DNA from: Onchocerca lupi
Taxonomy: Eukaryota; Nematoda; Chromadorea; Rhabditida; Onchocercidae
NCBI GenBank assembly: GCA_028564675.1
Contig: JAOVVO010000078.1
Location: 124,001-188,000, forward strand
DNA: 64,000 nucleotides
Reading direction: 5' to 3'
Positions within the stretch are counted from its first letter, which is position 1; every line of letters starts with the position of its first letter. Below, one piece after another: positions 33,776 to 47,600 of the stretch. The notes below the pieces were generated by a model. That model saw nothing but the letters and a program-made list of their open reading frames with translations. It ran no database searches and had not been told where the DNA came from. Both the position numbers and the translations under genes were made by a program.

Positions 33776-35024
33776 TCAAAAGTCTGTTCTTAAAAGCAAA
33801 AATTTTTCAAAATAATAAGGTACAATGTTTGGAGTGAAAATTTGACAGTTTTGATAAAATTAACCTTCTTCTGACAAAAAATTACACCTCTAAAGTTCAG
33901 AGATAATTTAACATATTCTAAAAAAATATGATTATTACAGATGTTACTACTTTTGTAGGAATTTGTAATTTTAATTGTTTGATAGTCGAAATCAAAAACA
34001 ATAAAATATTTGCAAAACTATTACAATATTACAAATAAAACAATAGGCAAATGGAGAAAAATCAGAAATGGAATGAGAATTTTAGGCACAACAGCAGCAG
34101 CATAAAGGGTTTCCACAAACTTTTATTAAAATGATTATTTACTTTTCAAGTTTCAGAATGTCTTTCAGTATCAAATATCAACTTGAAAGTTTCAGAACAA
34201 ACAAATTTCTCTACATGAGACATTTGCGGAAACTCGAAATCACATATAAGCTGGGAAAAAACCCAAATGATGCAAAGGAATTAATACCAACATTTGACAT
34301 ACCTTATCATAATATATAAATCGTCACTTAAAAAGACAATTCAATCAAATAATATCACATCATTTCTGCGTACAAGACTGAGCATAATATAACCTTCTCC
34401 TGGAAGAATTATGGAATCGCTTGAAGAAATATTTCTCAGTGAAAATTCCGCTTTTTTTCTGCATTTTTCAAGATCAAAAATTTAATAATAAGCGAAGAAG
34501 AGAAAGAATCAGAAAACGAATTTGTCATGTCCTATTGTAATGTAGCATGATCTCAAATCTCGAAAATAACCAAGAAATGCGGAATGGGTAGCAAAGATGA
34601 GCACCGTGAAATTTGAAAATGATCCCACTTCAAACTGCTTGTGGATGATATTCAATTGGTGGTACTTTTTTACTTCCATGGATTATAACCTTTAATATCA
34701 TTGTGATAAAAGACACTGTTCTGAACAATTCAAATGTGGCAAGGCGAGGCGAAAAGTGAAAGGATTGGAGAATGCGGACAAGATATAAAAACGTCTTCTC
34801 TTAAAACAGAAATGAGATCAGGGAAAAATACAATTTCAGAAAATTTTAAAGTTCACAACTGGAACGACTGAGGAATTAAAAAATAGTGAAGACAGACAAG
34901 AGAAATATGTGAAAATGTTAATTTTTCCCCCTAAACTGAAGGTCCATCATTGTTTCATCATTCTAAGCATTATCAACATCTTTTAGACACATGAGTGACA
35001 GATGATCTGTCAAGATTTCTAGAA

Positions 35025-35195
35025 TTATGCCCTTTTCGATTGAATGTTCTTGCTAAATCTTTTGAAAAGTTGTGTTTCATGCTTTTTCAGCCTATCCATA
35101 CAGGCGGCAGCATCTCTAACATACTCAGTTTTAAGTTTGCCTCATTTACGTTCCTCGATTGCTAGCATAAAATTGAATTCTTCCATCTCATCAGA
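35025..35195 (-). pseudogene. Possible decayed coding segment with one internal TGA
   Basis: One minus-strand frame reads as a charged helical peptide on both sides of a single TGA: SDEMEEFNFMLAIEERK before it, and GKLKTEYVRDAAACMDRLKK onward after it, ending at TAA 35025. The family is not recognised. It lies about 480 bases beyond the dve-1 stop. A relic of a small coiled-coil gene is the reading offered; chance remains possible. Confidence -1.
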
Positions 35196-35670
35196 TCATT
35201 TATTTTGCTTTGCTGGTTTGCAAAAATATACTGATAACCGTCAAATTCAAAAAACGATTACTCAAAAAAATATTTCTTTCAACGCACAATTTCAGGGTCA
35301 AAGGTCGGGGATAAAGAAATTGAGACATGTTATTTTTAAATCTAACATAGAAAGGAAATAAAGGAATGCGCGAAGCCTTACAAGGAAAAAAGCAATGGTG
35401 ATTTCATAAGGTATCAAAAATCATCTATCAAATTTTTCATGAAAAAATTCATAGTGCTGCTTCAAAGTGCATTTAATCAACAAATGAAATTCACAGGACT
35501 CCTGAAGCATGAAGGAACTTTGCTGTTTGCTTTATTGATGCTCATAATTTGAAGCCAATTTCTATCTATGATATATGCAATATGTTCGAGTATTTAGCTT
35601 ATTCGCTGAGCAGAATTTTTTTTAAACCGATTCAGTCTTCTTTTTTTAGAATTCTTGAAATGGAAAGGCC

Positions 35671-38600
35671 TCAAATCATCATCTTCAAATTCAAATCGCC
35701 AGTCTGCATACGCTTACATTTAGCCCGTCGATTTTTGAACCATATTTTAACGTTATGTGTCGATATTGGTGGATAACTTTGTCGATATTGACAACTGTTA
35801 AGCGCTTCTGTATAATGATCAATCTGAATTTGTGAAAAGTTTATATTGCTTAATAAAGGCTACGATAAAAGTTCAATTTACTTGAAAGCGACTATATCAA
35901 ATAAACATTAGCTAGCAAGAAGATCTTATATTTCTACAGATCATTATTCAATTTGAAATTGTCAAATGTTTATATGTTTATTTGCAACTGATTATTCCTT
36001 GTCTCCGGGCAAAATTGAAGCGTTTCGACCGATTATGATCTTGATAACTTAAAAACATGCGAAAATGAGTGAAAAATAACGTTTGAAGTTTTTCTACTCA
36101 GTACAATCAATTATTTGTGGATTATAAATGTTATTAATTTGCTAAAAGCTAGAAATAAATAGTTCAAGAATGTGATCTGTTGCTTTCTAAGTCGATAAAA
36201 CAAATGTCATTAATCCTCAAGCATATCGGACGTTATAAAGCAATGCCTTCCACAAATATTGAGAACAAACCCAATTACCTGGAGCCAGGTAGGATGTGGA
36301 TTCTCTTCAAACCATTTTTCTAGGACTGGCAACTCCGTGAGTGGATCGAACATTAACCTTGATCGAGCAACTGTATTAGACGGTGTTTGTGTTTGTGGTG
36401 GTTGTCCTGCCGTACCGTTACCATTTCCATTACCATTAGTTGTTATCTGCTGATGTCCAATAGTTTCTCCACCGGTTGGTTTCGGCGACATTGACGCATG
36501 ACCACCATTTAAGTCAAAAGATATTTCCGGAGATGAATTTACGGAATCCTGTCAGAAATTTGGAAAGTACAGATAATGCTGTTCTTTAAGGACTCATATT
36601 TTTTAAGTAAATTCAAGGAAAGTCTTCAGCAACAGGCAATGCTTAAGAAAGGCCTATTTATGACAAGTCTTCAAGCATTACGCAAAATCAAGAGCTTAAA
36701 GAGCTTGAAAAAAACTTTAAGCATTTCTCGTGATTCAGAGAACCAGTGATAAGAATACCTGCTTCAGTGTCGAAATTTGATCGAAACCACAATCGCTGGC
36801 GCTGTGTACGCTGACATCATCATTCGGTGTCGGCGATTCTGAACCTCCTTCGATACGCTGCAAAAGTTTCATTCGCGTCAAAACGTTAGAAGCAACTAAC
36901 GTACTCGAAAATTTTCTGCGATGCAGAAGCAAATACTTTTCTAATCTACCTCATGTCAGGATGTTCTGTTTCATTCATTCAGCCAAGCTTTGATAAGCTT
37001 TCATATTTTTATAATTTTCTTTCTTCATTTTCAAAATACAAAATTTTTGCATGTAGATTTAAAAATGATACAGAAAATTTATATCAGCTATTTCAGAAAA
37101 CAGGTAGAGCTTACATAAAGACATTTCGTGAATTTCTATTCGTCAAATTTTAAGTTCCGTCTATGTTCATCCCCCGTGTCTCACAAATTTAGCTCTAAAT
37201 AACTAGTAATTATCAAACATATAAGCAAAAAAATGCCAAATCGTTACTTACTTCACTACTGCTTCCATTGGCCTGCTTGTTGTCCAGCAAACTATTAAAA
37301 TCAAATTTTGGACGGAATTCACCAGACGGACTAGAATGTGATTGAGACGGAAGTAAAATGGATGATTGCGCCATTGATGGCGGACAATGTGCGATACTAG
37401 TATGATTCGATTGCGGCGATTTCCTGCAAAAATTAAGTAATGATATAGGCTATAAGAGCATCATTGTCAGAATTCATTCATGGAACTTTTTCAGTGAAAC
37501 TCATTCGTAAATTCGAGCATTTTTTGCGAAATGAATAAATCTCAATTTTCTTCGTTCTGTTGCATAATCAAATGATCCGATGTAAGATTCAAAAATGACA
37601 GGGATAGAATGATAGAATGTTCAAAAACTATCATTTCTTCTCATCACATAAATTAATCTTCTTCACAGATATCGTTAAAAAGTTCTGGGTCTTTAAGAAT
37701 TATTGCTTCTAAATTTAAACTCTTATTTTAAATAATCCCTTATCATATTAGACATTTCAATTTTTTAAATCGTTGCACTTGCAAGAATAATTCCGCCATG
37801 TCTATGTGCTAATTTGTATTGTTCTTCAACAATCTAAATTGAAAAATTTAGTTATTTACTATATTTAAAGATTATTTGTTAGAGCAAAGTAAAGTTACAG
37901 GAAAACTAGAAATCTGAATTTTCGATAAATTGAAACACAAAACGACAATTTTTGCCAGTCCATAATCAATACTATTAAATGGAAGCAAGTTAATAGTTTT
38001 TCATAAGTTCCTTAACTGACGATTTTTCAGCCAAATATTTTCTTATCCGTAACTTAGTCTCTCATTCAGGTGCTAAGAAATCTAATCAGAATATTATTGT
38101 AGAAAAGCAAAGAGATAGAAGTTTGTTCTATATGATATACCAAAAACCAAGACCATCTACACATTTCAACCTAAAATTCTATATACGCATTTTCTGATGG
38201 TCGTACAAATTCGTGTCCGACACGGTTATGGTAATGATATCATTCCAAGGAAATTCACAATTTCAGTTATTAAAATTACTTTAATTTATGCATCATTTAT
38301 TTGACTATAATGATTGTAATAAAATTCATTTCACAAATCCCTTTCATATTCTCCATATTAGTTGCAATAGATAAAAGTTTTGACTTTTAATAATTCTGAT
38401 CAATCAAAAGATAAATTTTGGAAGAATACAGAACCTATTAGCAGCCCGTTGATTGGCAAACCAGTTACAGATTTGCTGATACGTTACTTTAACATTATGC
38501 CTTCGATAACTGGAACCATTGAGTACATTCATATAATTAATCAATTTCTGTCGGGATGGATTCGGATCGGTACGAAACCATCGTTCCAGCTTTGGTATTT

Positions 38601-41600
38601 CCAACAAATGATTGAACCTTGTGATGTATGGACTGCAACGATTTCAATTATTTGACTCATTTTTTCATTTAGAAAAACAATTTCAAATCTGATATCACCT
38701 TTTTGTATGTGGAATGAATTTGATAAAATTTTTTGCAATTATATCAATAAGAAATGTATGAAGGCAGAAAATCTGACGCACTATCCCTAGATGACAAAAC
38801 TTTTGATCGGTTATTTTCAAATTTTATACCGAATATCTATAGATACATATCTGTAATAAATGCTCACATTCCACTTTACTAGTTCTAAAGCCGTCATAAA
38901 TCTATTGTTGAAAATCCTATCATTGTTTGCATCAAATTTAAATTTATTTTGGTTATTATATGGAGTTGATTGGATTCAAAATTTAAGTGGTCCCTCAATC
39001 TCTCCAACCCTCTCCTATAATCAAAATATTCAAGAGCAAAGGCAAAATCTAGTGTTGTTGGGAAACGAAGAGTATGTCGAAAGTGAATATCGCCAATATA
39101 AACACCACCGATAGCCATACGGCGATGGATAATCCTATTTTGCTGAGAAAGCCATTCCATCATCATAAATCCATTCCAAGCTCGTGCTCCGTGATTTTAT
39201 AAGTTTGCCCAGACTCTTCTCCCTCTTCCCAGGATTGGCAATACTCCCTTTAGAGAATCGAAAAAGATACGTCAACTTTTCACATAAAATTAGTCCTTTG
39301 CACACCTACAATATTCTCAGCAATGTAGCAATACAGAAATGCTCGAAAAATCGGGCTTTTCAAATTTCATGCTTGATTTCGTAAATGAATAATCTAAAAC
39401 ATCGACTTTTATGCATTTGTCTCTTGTTGTTTATTTGTTTGTTGATCGCACATTTGCACCGTTGGAGAAGTTCATCATAACTTATTTATCACTGATCCTA
39501 TTAACTGATCAATTTTAATTTGAAAACATGTCTTGGAAAAAGCTTCGCTAAATCTCTCTTCTATCCCCAACTTTTGCAAGGTCATGGAAACTGGTTCTCA
39601 TCGAGAATTGCGATAAGGTGTTTACGATTGCAACCCAAACCTTTTCTCGTTTGTTTGTTATTCTTCCCACTTCACAACTTACATCTATAGCTCTATACTC
39701 TGTCCTCTTCTCTTTCTCTTCATTTTAACAGCCCTTCGGAATTTTGTTTGTTTTTCTGCTATGGTGGAATTTGATGTTGAAAGAAAGCGCCAAATCAAAA
39801 GAAGTCCTGCTGATCTATGATCGCTTGTCTCATTGGTTGAATCGCTCGGTCGCGAATCTGATCAGTTTTGATTATGTCTTTGCCTGATGACTTCGATGTT
39901 TTCCATCGTTGATCACCAACCCTTCTAACCCGACTGTTAACTCTTTACTGCAAGATAAGTAAACCGTGTTGGGTAGTACATGGAAAGGACGACGAAAGCA
40001 AGACACAAAGTAGTTGACTGGGCAAGTTTTAATCAACTTCGCTCGCTCCTCAGGAATGATGATGATTATAAATACTGTGCAACTTGCTCTAAAAGAAACG
40101 AAATTAGAGTGAATACCTGAAGAGGAGCAGGTAAGGAGAAGAAAAATGACGACGTTGTCGACGATGATCGCTTAAAGAACGATACCAATTCTGACTGCGA
40201 TATTGATAAAGATAGATAGATAGAGCGAGTAGGAGTGCCATCTTTGTCAACAACTATTGTCATACCATCTGATTTATCAGCATGGAAAAGATCCATAGCA
40301 ATTTGATAATGCCCATATTTACAGAAAATTATTTTCGATATTGCCATATCAGTCTCACATTTACAGATTTATTCAATAATTAACAGTTAATGTCATGAAT
40401 CTCATTCCTGAAGCACTTGTTTATACGAGTATAAATGGGTCCAGTTATCAGTGGCTCAGTCGGAAATAACTTCAAATATTACTAATGATTAAATGCTCTG
40501 ATCGCTTACATCGCGCCCATCATACCTTCATTTGTCGCATAGCTTCAGTAATTCCTACACCCTGGTCGCCTGGTCGTGAAACTTAAATTTCGCTAAATCG
40601 ACACCAAAATTTATGATAGATCTTAAATTACAATCACAAATCTATCTAAAATTTTAGATCTCGAAGTAAATAAATAAGTTCATAAAATAATACATTAGTC
40701 ATTTTGGATCTGGTTGTGTCTTTTGTAATTTTAACGTCAATTGAAGAAGGAATTGGCCTTCCCCTCTCTCCAAAATTCTTACATAATTCCCTTATGAAAT
40801 TCCCTCCTCCCCTTTCTCCAAAATTCTTATATAAATTTTTAAGACTCAGTGCTTATCAAACGATAGTAGAATTAAGTAAACTAGACTGTTTTTAAATTTA
40901 AGCAGATAAAGCAAAAAATCAAAAAGCAATTAAAATAGAAAGAAACTAGTAAGAAAGAGTTTCTGAACCTCCATTATATCACTTATCTCTTATGCCTTAA
41001 TTTTTTGAAAAGTTATTAGCAAAAATTAGGACGAAAAACCTTAATTTTTGCTAATAACATTTCTGATGCTGCTCTAAAAAGAGTTTGAATTTCAAACTTC
41101 TTGCCTCGATATATATATGTTGTGAATTTCTGGCTTTTAATTAATAATTAATTAATAATTTGTAAGTTGCCACATTTTCAAATCCAAGTTTCAGGAAGCA
41201 AATTTATGACACTTAAAGAAATAATATAAAGCTATTTTGCAGTATTATTAAATCCATTTATGCGATTCTCATCTTTTTTTCTTCTTTGATGCAGTGAACT
41301 AAAAAGAAGTGAAGAAGCCATAATGGGAATATCAATTGAAAAATTTGCTCTTTTCGAGACCAATACATTCTCCAGACTGCAATAAAATCATCCGATCGGT
41401 GAAATATGAAGAAAAGATATAAGCAACTAAGTGATTTCTTACAATCAGACAGTTCAGAACAGAAAAAGTTGTTGTTCCCCAGTCTGCCAGATTTGTTCAA
41501 GCAATTCGATTGTTTCCGTATTCGGTCCAGAGCGATTGTTGGTTGACTGGTAGTGTTGGCGATGATGGATGGATGGATGGATGTGATTGATGAATAAATT

Positions 41601-44600
41601 TGTACATTTCTCTCTATGGATGATGGCTGTAAAGCTGTGAGAAGAATGGAAATTTGCAAAAAGCTTGAAGAGAGCTTGTAATTCAGCCCGACACCGCAAG
41701 CATCCAAATCAACAAACAAAAAACTGTTGGCCTTCGCTGATGTGAAAAAGATGGGAACTATGTTCTTCTTTGATCTGCTCTGCTCTTCTATATACGATAT
41801 ATTTTCTTTTGTACAAAGTTGTTTTGAATTTAGTAATCAAATGAAAACAATAGTAAATTAAGCGTTAATTTAGACCAAAATTATCAATATCTCGGTTGAT
41901 TACCGATATCTCAGATACGAATACTATATTCTCTAGGAGATATTTTAGCTTCTCTTTGGATTCATCATCTCTCATTATCATAATCCGACTAAAAATTAAG
42001 TTCGAACGGAGCAGTTGTAGTTTATTGAAGTGAACAGTTGTATGGCACATGTTCGAGAGCAGAATCCCCAGAATTGCCTTCCTTCTCCGAACTTTAAATC
42101 AGCTAAGTACACAACGAATCTATCGCCTTCCAGTAATTTAGCTCTGACAAAGCCAGTCAGCCACTGAGCAAGCTATCTTAAGCTAAACACAACCCACATT
42201 TAAATCCTAAATGCATACTGTACAAATGAAGAAGGTCCATTAATTCTGAGTTAGTTTCATCCATCAAACCTTCCCAAATTCCCTCTCTCTTTCTCTTTCT
42301 CTCTCTCCCTCTCTCTTCCTTTATTTTCTTCCTATCTCAATTGCTATAAAAAATGCATTTGTGGAACCAAAAAGATTAATGAATCAATGTTCTCAAATAA
42401 ACAAATAGCTGAATGTATTTGCAAATATATAAAAAAAAGATAAAATATTGAAATAAAACGAAAGGCTATGATCAATACAGAAATGAAGAATCGATAATTC
42501 AGGATTCTTTCATGCGAATTCATATTTTAATCTTTAATCTCTCAGTTGAACCCTGTTTTCTCCCACTACTTCTTTAAAACATATTACATCTTATTGGCTT
42601 TAAAAAAAAGGTATGAATCATTCTGATTAAATTATTCAAAAACTGTCATATACGAACAGGAGCCAGCTGCAATCAGATTTGTCATGATAATTCATTATAA
42701 CATATATATTCATTTATTTATTTATCTATTTGTTATATTTATATGCGTGATTTTACGTTCCAGCTAAATATGATCAGTTCAGTTTTTGTTGGAAGGAAAT
42801 CTTAGCGATTTGTTAGGACCGGAAACAGCTGCAAAAATTTGACAGTATACAGACATCTTGATGAGATCATGCATAATTACTTGAAATGCATAATATTTGT
42901 TAAGGAATTGTAAGTAAAGAACTTCAGATTAAAAAAGTGACAATGAAACACTAGTTAATCAAGAGATCTGAAAAGTTTCGGAAATAATATTCACTGATAT
43001 TGTGAGAAGTAAGATAATTTACTGAATAAAAATTTCTTCCTCGGAATAATCAATAAATATTCTTCTTCAGTGGCAAAGCAAAGCAGCTAAATTGCAAAAA
43101 AAGAAAAAATATTACTAAGAAAGAAATTACTTCTTACCATGAAAGGAGTGCGAATGGATAAGACAAAAGTAGAAATGAATATTTTGCTATTCTACAAAGA
43201 ACAAGCACTTCTGTTATAGCTCGGAGTTTCGACGCGTTTCAGTTTTTATGAACTATGATTCGTCGAGAAATATGCTTTCGATATTGAGAAATCTTTAAAA
43301 TCATTCTAACTGACGGACGAACATTCCGCTTGATACGCGAATATTCATGATTGAACGTAAAAAATGGTTTGTTGAACATTCGTAACTTTTCGCTAAGAAT
43401 ATCCACAAAAATGTAACGATCTTTTCTGACAAAAAAATAAAATTTTTCTTAGTAATAGTGAAACCTAAGATCCATGGTAAAAGTGACAAAATGGTCAAAT
43501 GCGATTACCAAATGGATTACCGACAAAGTAAAAAGATAAGAAAATATCTTTTCGGATAGTGCGCCAACACTTTTAAGAGCCTCAAACAATGAAATAAAAT
43601 AACAATTAAAAGCATGCTTGAGACAAAAAACAAAATATAACCTCTTTCTATCGATATGATTATCATCTAATTGTTCCAACCACTCATTAATCGCCTGAAT
43701 TTGATCAAAGTTGAGCATTGATGGCTCATCACCGGCTACTACTTGCAATATTAGATCCTGAAATGATAAAAACCGGCAATTAACGACGAACAAGACCATG
43801 AACCGGACTATGACCAGAAAACTTCCATAAATTAATTTCACGAAGAATAAGAATATCGCCAATTTTGTCAATAGGAATGAGGATTTCTAAGCAAAATCGC
43901 CAGAATCTGCGTTATCAAAAGACAGTACGAGGAAATAGCTTTATGAGAATTAATTAACCTTAATTTGTTGATTGTCAACAGTAGAAAGAATGTGTGGTTG
44001 CTTCGAAATGGCTGCTTTGAGAAGACGTTGCCTGAGATCCGATATACACTGTGAACTTGACGCATCTGTTGAGGACCTGTAGCAGCACATCTTGCTATTT
44101 CAATCTCTAATTATTTCAAAACTTCATATTTTTTACTTAATACTATTTCTTTTTTCTCGGATGCAAAATTCAAAGCTTTGGGAAATAAAATATTTTTTGT
44201 GTAGATGATTAACAAAATAGTTCACATACAATGTAACATGTCACATGACTATTACTGATAACAAACTTCGAAAAAAGGGTTACTTTTACTTTTATTACTT
44301 TTTGAATCAAAACTAGAACTCCAAGTATCATTATAAGATTTTTCGTAATGAAAAAACTATACAGTTTCTTAGAATGATAATAAGAATTGATCGGTCTTAA
44401 TCTTTTGAAATTTCCTAAAGTCTTCAACCTTGTAAACTATGAATTTTTATAGTTTTCATATGGTTACATTTTCTAACTTCCGGGGATTGTTTTTAACAAA
44501 TATAAAGGTTTTCGAAAAAATGAAATATTCCAGAGTTTTTCAAAACTTATTAAATATTTTAAACTGTAAACGGCATAAATGTATCCTTCTTTCAAGATCA

Positions 44601-47600
44601 CATCAACTTCAGTGATTGCCATTCTCCGGAATCTCTCAATTTTTCGAAAATCTCCATAATTTACCAGAAGATGGCCTGATTGAAGAATCCTTTAGATGTC
44701 ATATTCTTACGTCGATGATATTTGAATTTGTTATGTTAATAAGGAATGTGCATGTTACAGTTTATGTGCATAGGAAAAGGGACAAAACAGAGCAAGGAAT
44801 TGGGAAAAACGGCAATAGGCGGTTATTCTGATAGATCTAACGGCAAATTTCCTATTTTCCAATCGATAGGAACTTTTTCGGCTCTTTTAGAATAGAAGAG
44901 AAGTGATAAGAATAGGACTCATGACTGCTGTTTATCTGCATTTCCCTAATTGATAAACGTCTATTATAAGTTGCTATTGTAAACAATTGCTGAAGTTATC
45001 GATCAATCAGGAATTGTTCGATCTGATTTTTTCATTTTATGTATAGCACGACGAACAAAGCTTTGACAGGCATCCATCAATTCGTTCTCTGTAGACGCCT
45101 AAGTGTCCATGGATGGATGGAAGAATGGAAAAGCTGATGGAGCTTTGATGATATGATTCACGGGAAAGATAGCTAGCTTATCTCTTCTCTTCCCCTTAAC
45201 ACACCTTTCTTCCTTCTAATTTCCATAGCAATCTTTTTGTGGATATTTCCCTCCTAATGCTCCGGGCACCGTGATTTTACGACTCGACTAACGTAGACCA
45301 ATCGCTATGCCAAGTCATAAAATTCCCTTCTCTTATCCTTTTTAAACAGAAACAAACAAATATCATCATCTATCGATGTCCTTTCGCAAATAAATGTTTA
45401 AACAATTCAGAAAGCAAAATCCATAAATTTGGAACGAACATTTTATCTCTCCTTTCAATACTGGTCTGTCGTACCTTTCCATCCCAAAATAATTACTAAT
45501 TCATAATCAGGATATAGATCTCCTATTAATTCAATTTTAAATCTTAAATTATTTTTGTCAAGTTGTTCGAAGCGCAAGAATAGCAGAACTTGAAGATTAT
45601 AACTTAACTCTTTCTCACGAAATTTTCATTTGTCAAATCCTTCAGAGCAAGAAAAATTGCATGAAGTCATATCTCATAAAGCCAAGCTTTTCTCAGTATA
45701 TTTGGCTTATAGAGCTTAAAAATGCAACAAAAGTACCATAAAATTTCAGTGGGAGAATGTTCTAGTAATTTAAAAGTCAAGTATCTTTTCAAACATTTTA
45801 AGAAGTGCAAAATGAAAATGACGAACTGTTTAGTTAAAATTTTAAGAGTGACATGATTGCTGATATCTTTGAGCAATGACTCCACCGTATCGTCTAAATT
45901 ATCCGTAATCTGATCGAACGGCAATGCTTTCCAATTTGCTACCTGCACCAAGCCTGAAATTTTGATTTTTTTTTTATAAATTAAGAAATATGAAATTAGA
46001 AGCCAAAAAATTTATTAAATGACCAAAATAATATGAAATAAATTATTTATTCGATCTTCAGTTATTTAGTGATTATTAATCAATATCATTCAACTGAAAG
46101 CATCTGATCAATTCAATAAATGATAAAATTTCCAATGTATTTCTAGGAAAAAACTCCTTTTCTTCATCATTTCATATAAATGGCATGCGCTGAAGCATTT
46201 TATGGCAAAAGTAAAATTTTTGATCTGAGCTTACTTCTCATTCAACTCACATCCCCCTTCTTTATCATTTCGTCGTGTTTGTCTTGTAAATTAGCTACAG
46301 TAGTTTGTGTGTTTGCATGGGATTGATGATTAGATGGAAGGATGTGTTGTACTCTCTTAGTCTTGCTCTGTTCCACGTGATTATTCAAACCCTTATCAGC
46401 TTATCACAGTCGATATTATAGTCATTACTATCATCACCACTGTAATCATCCATCCATCCTTTCATAAAGACAACATAACTGGAAGCCGATTCATCTCCTA
46501 GTTCCTTCTTATCAGTTAACAGATTCAGTAATGCTTTTTCTTCTCGCAGGTTGTCTTGCTTAAAATTTGTTTGCAGAACATTAAGCATTACACTTATTGC
46601 CACCATTTTACTAATTTCATCTTCAAACGAATGATAAGTGAAAATGAAAATCTTTGATAGATAGACTTCAGCAAAGATTCTTGGAATAACTGTGTGCTAC
46701 AGATATTTTGTTTTTACTTAAGTTAGAAAATTACCTCATACAAAACTCAGCTCGGCAAACAACTTGCTTAGCTTAAGCATATAATAATGATGAGAAGTTA
46801 AAATTTTGCTGGAAGAAGGCCAAGACAACAAAATTCGAATTTATCCAATGGAGAATGGCTGTTATATCGAAGTAAAGAAAAACGAAAGTTAGAGTTTATT
46901 CGAAATTTTCATCTTACTTTTTTCAACTAATTTATTTTTCGTTGAATGCAAAATTTTCATCTCGGCATGGTTTCCATTATTACGCTGAAGATTTTCTCAC
47001 TTCTTTCCGTCAACTCCAAGTACGACTAAAAGTTTTTGCACTTCAACACTAGCTTAATCTTATTCAATAATAAAAATCCTGAATATAACTATAGGTATAT
47101 CTCGCCTATGCACAATATTTACTTCATTTCTTTCCTACTTTTATTGCTTTTCTTCAAAGAAAAAGTAGAAGAAGAGTGAAATAGAAAGCAATTTTCAATT
47201 TTCGAATCTATAGTGCATGGTTATCGCTAACAGTTGCTGTTCGGATTGAGTTATGTAAGAGTCACGAAGATTAAGGGAAAACCAGTTTCTTCTGGATTTT
47301 CGATTTTCATTTCTCTTCCAACTAATTGCCAATATAATGTGTGTGTTCTGTCGGATAGCAAGCAGAAGAATGAAATAAAATAAGATGATATTGTAATGAG
47401 AAAGAATGCACTGTCTCTTGCATTGGACTTTTTGAAATATCATCTTATTTTGTTCTTTTTAGGGATCTCATCATTCTGTATTTGTGAAAAAAAAGAAGAA
47501 AAAAAAAGAACAGGAAAGGAAAATATGATGCTATCTTTTTAGGACCTAATTTGTGGTCCTGATGGGTGACGGTACATCAGTATTTATTATTGAAGAGCTT

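Larger units (their letters stand above)
30677..35670. other. Intergenic region between dve-1 3' end and the kinase gene
   Basis: Five kilobases of AT-rich DNA with no complete gene I can support. It holds an inverted repeat (31306-31400) and two short coding-like stretches: plus strand 33602-33775 (57 codons, no ATG) and minus strand 35195-35025 (one internal TGA). These may be relics or chance. Confidence -1.
38633..43641. other. Large dve-1 intron 4, separating the ULD/CUTL exons from the homeodomain exons
   Basis: Five kilobases. Most is AT-rich, but 39760-40060 is richer in G+C and carries a minus-strand CCAAT box (AACCAATGAGAC) upstream of the homeodomain exons. It also holds a 153-codon minus-strand frame (41719-41258) and an inverted repeat at 41012-41058. 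No exon that joins in phase was found. Confidence -1.

Noticed and set aside
35044..35361. 105-codon plus-strand frame
   Set aside because: Overlaps the more protein-like minus-strand segment at 35195-35025 and has no family features.
40762..40830. Two copies of CTCCAAAATTCTTA about 48 bases apart
   Set aside because: Short, pyrimidine-rich and imperfect; likely chance or minor slippage.
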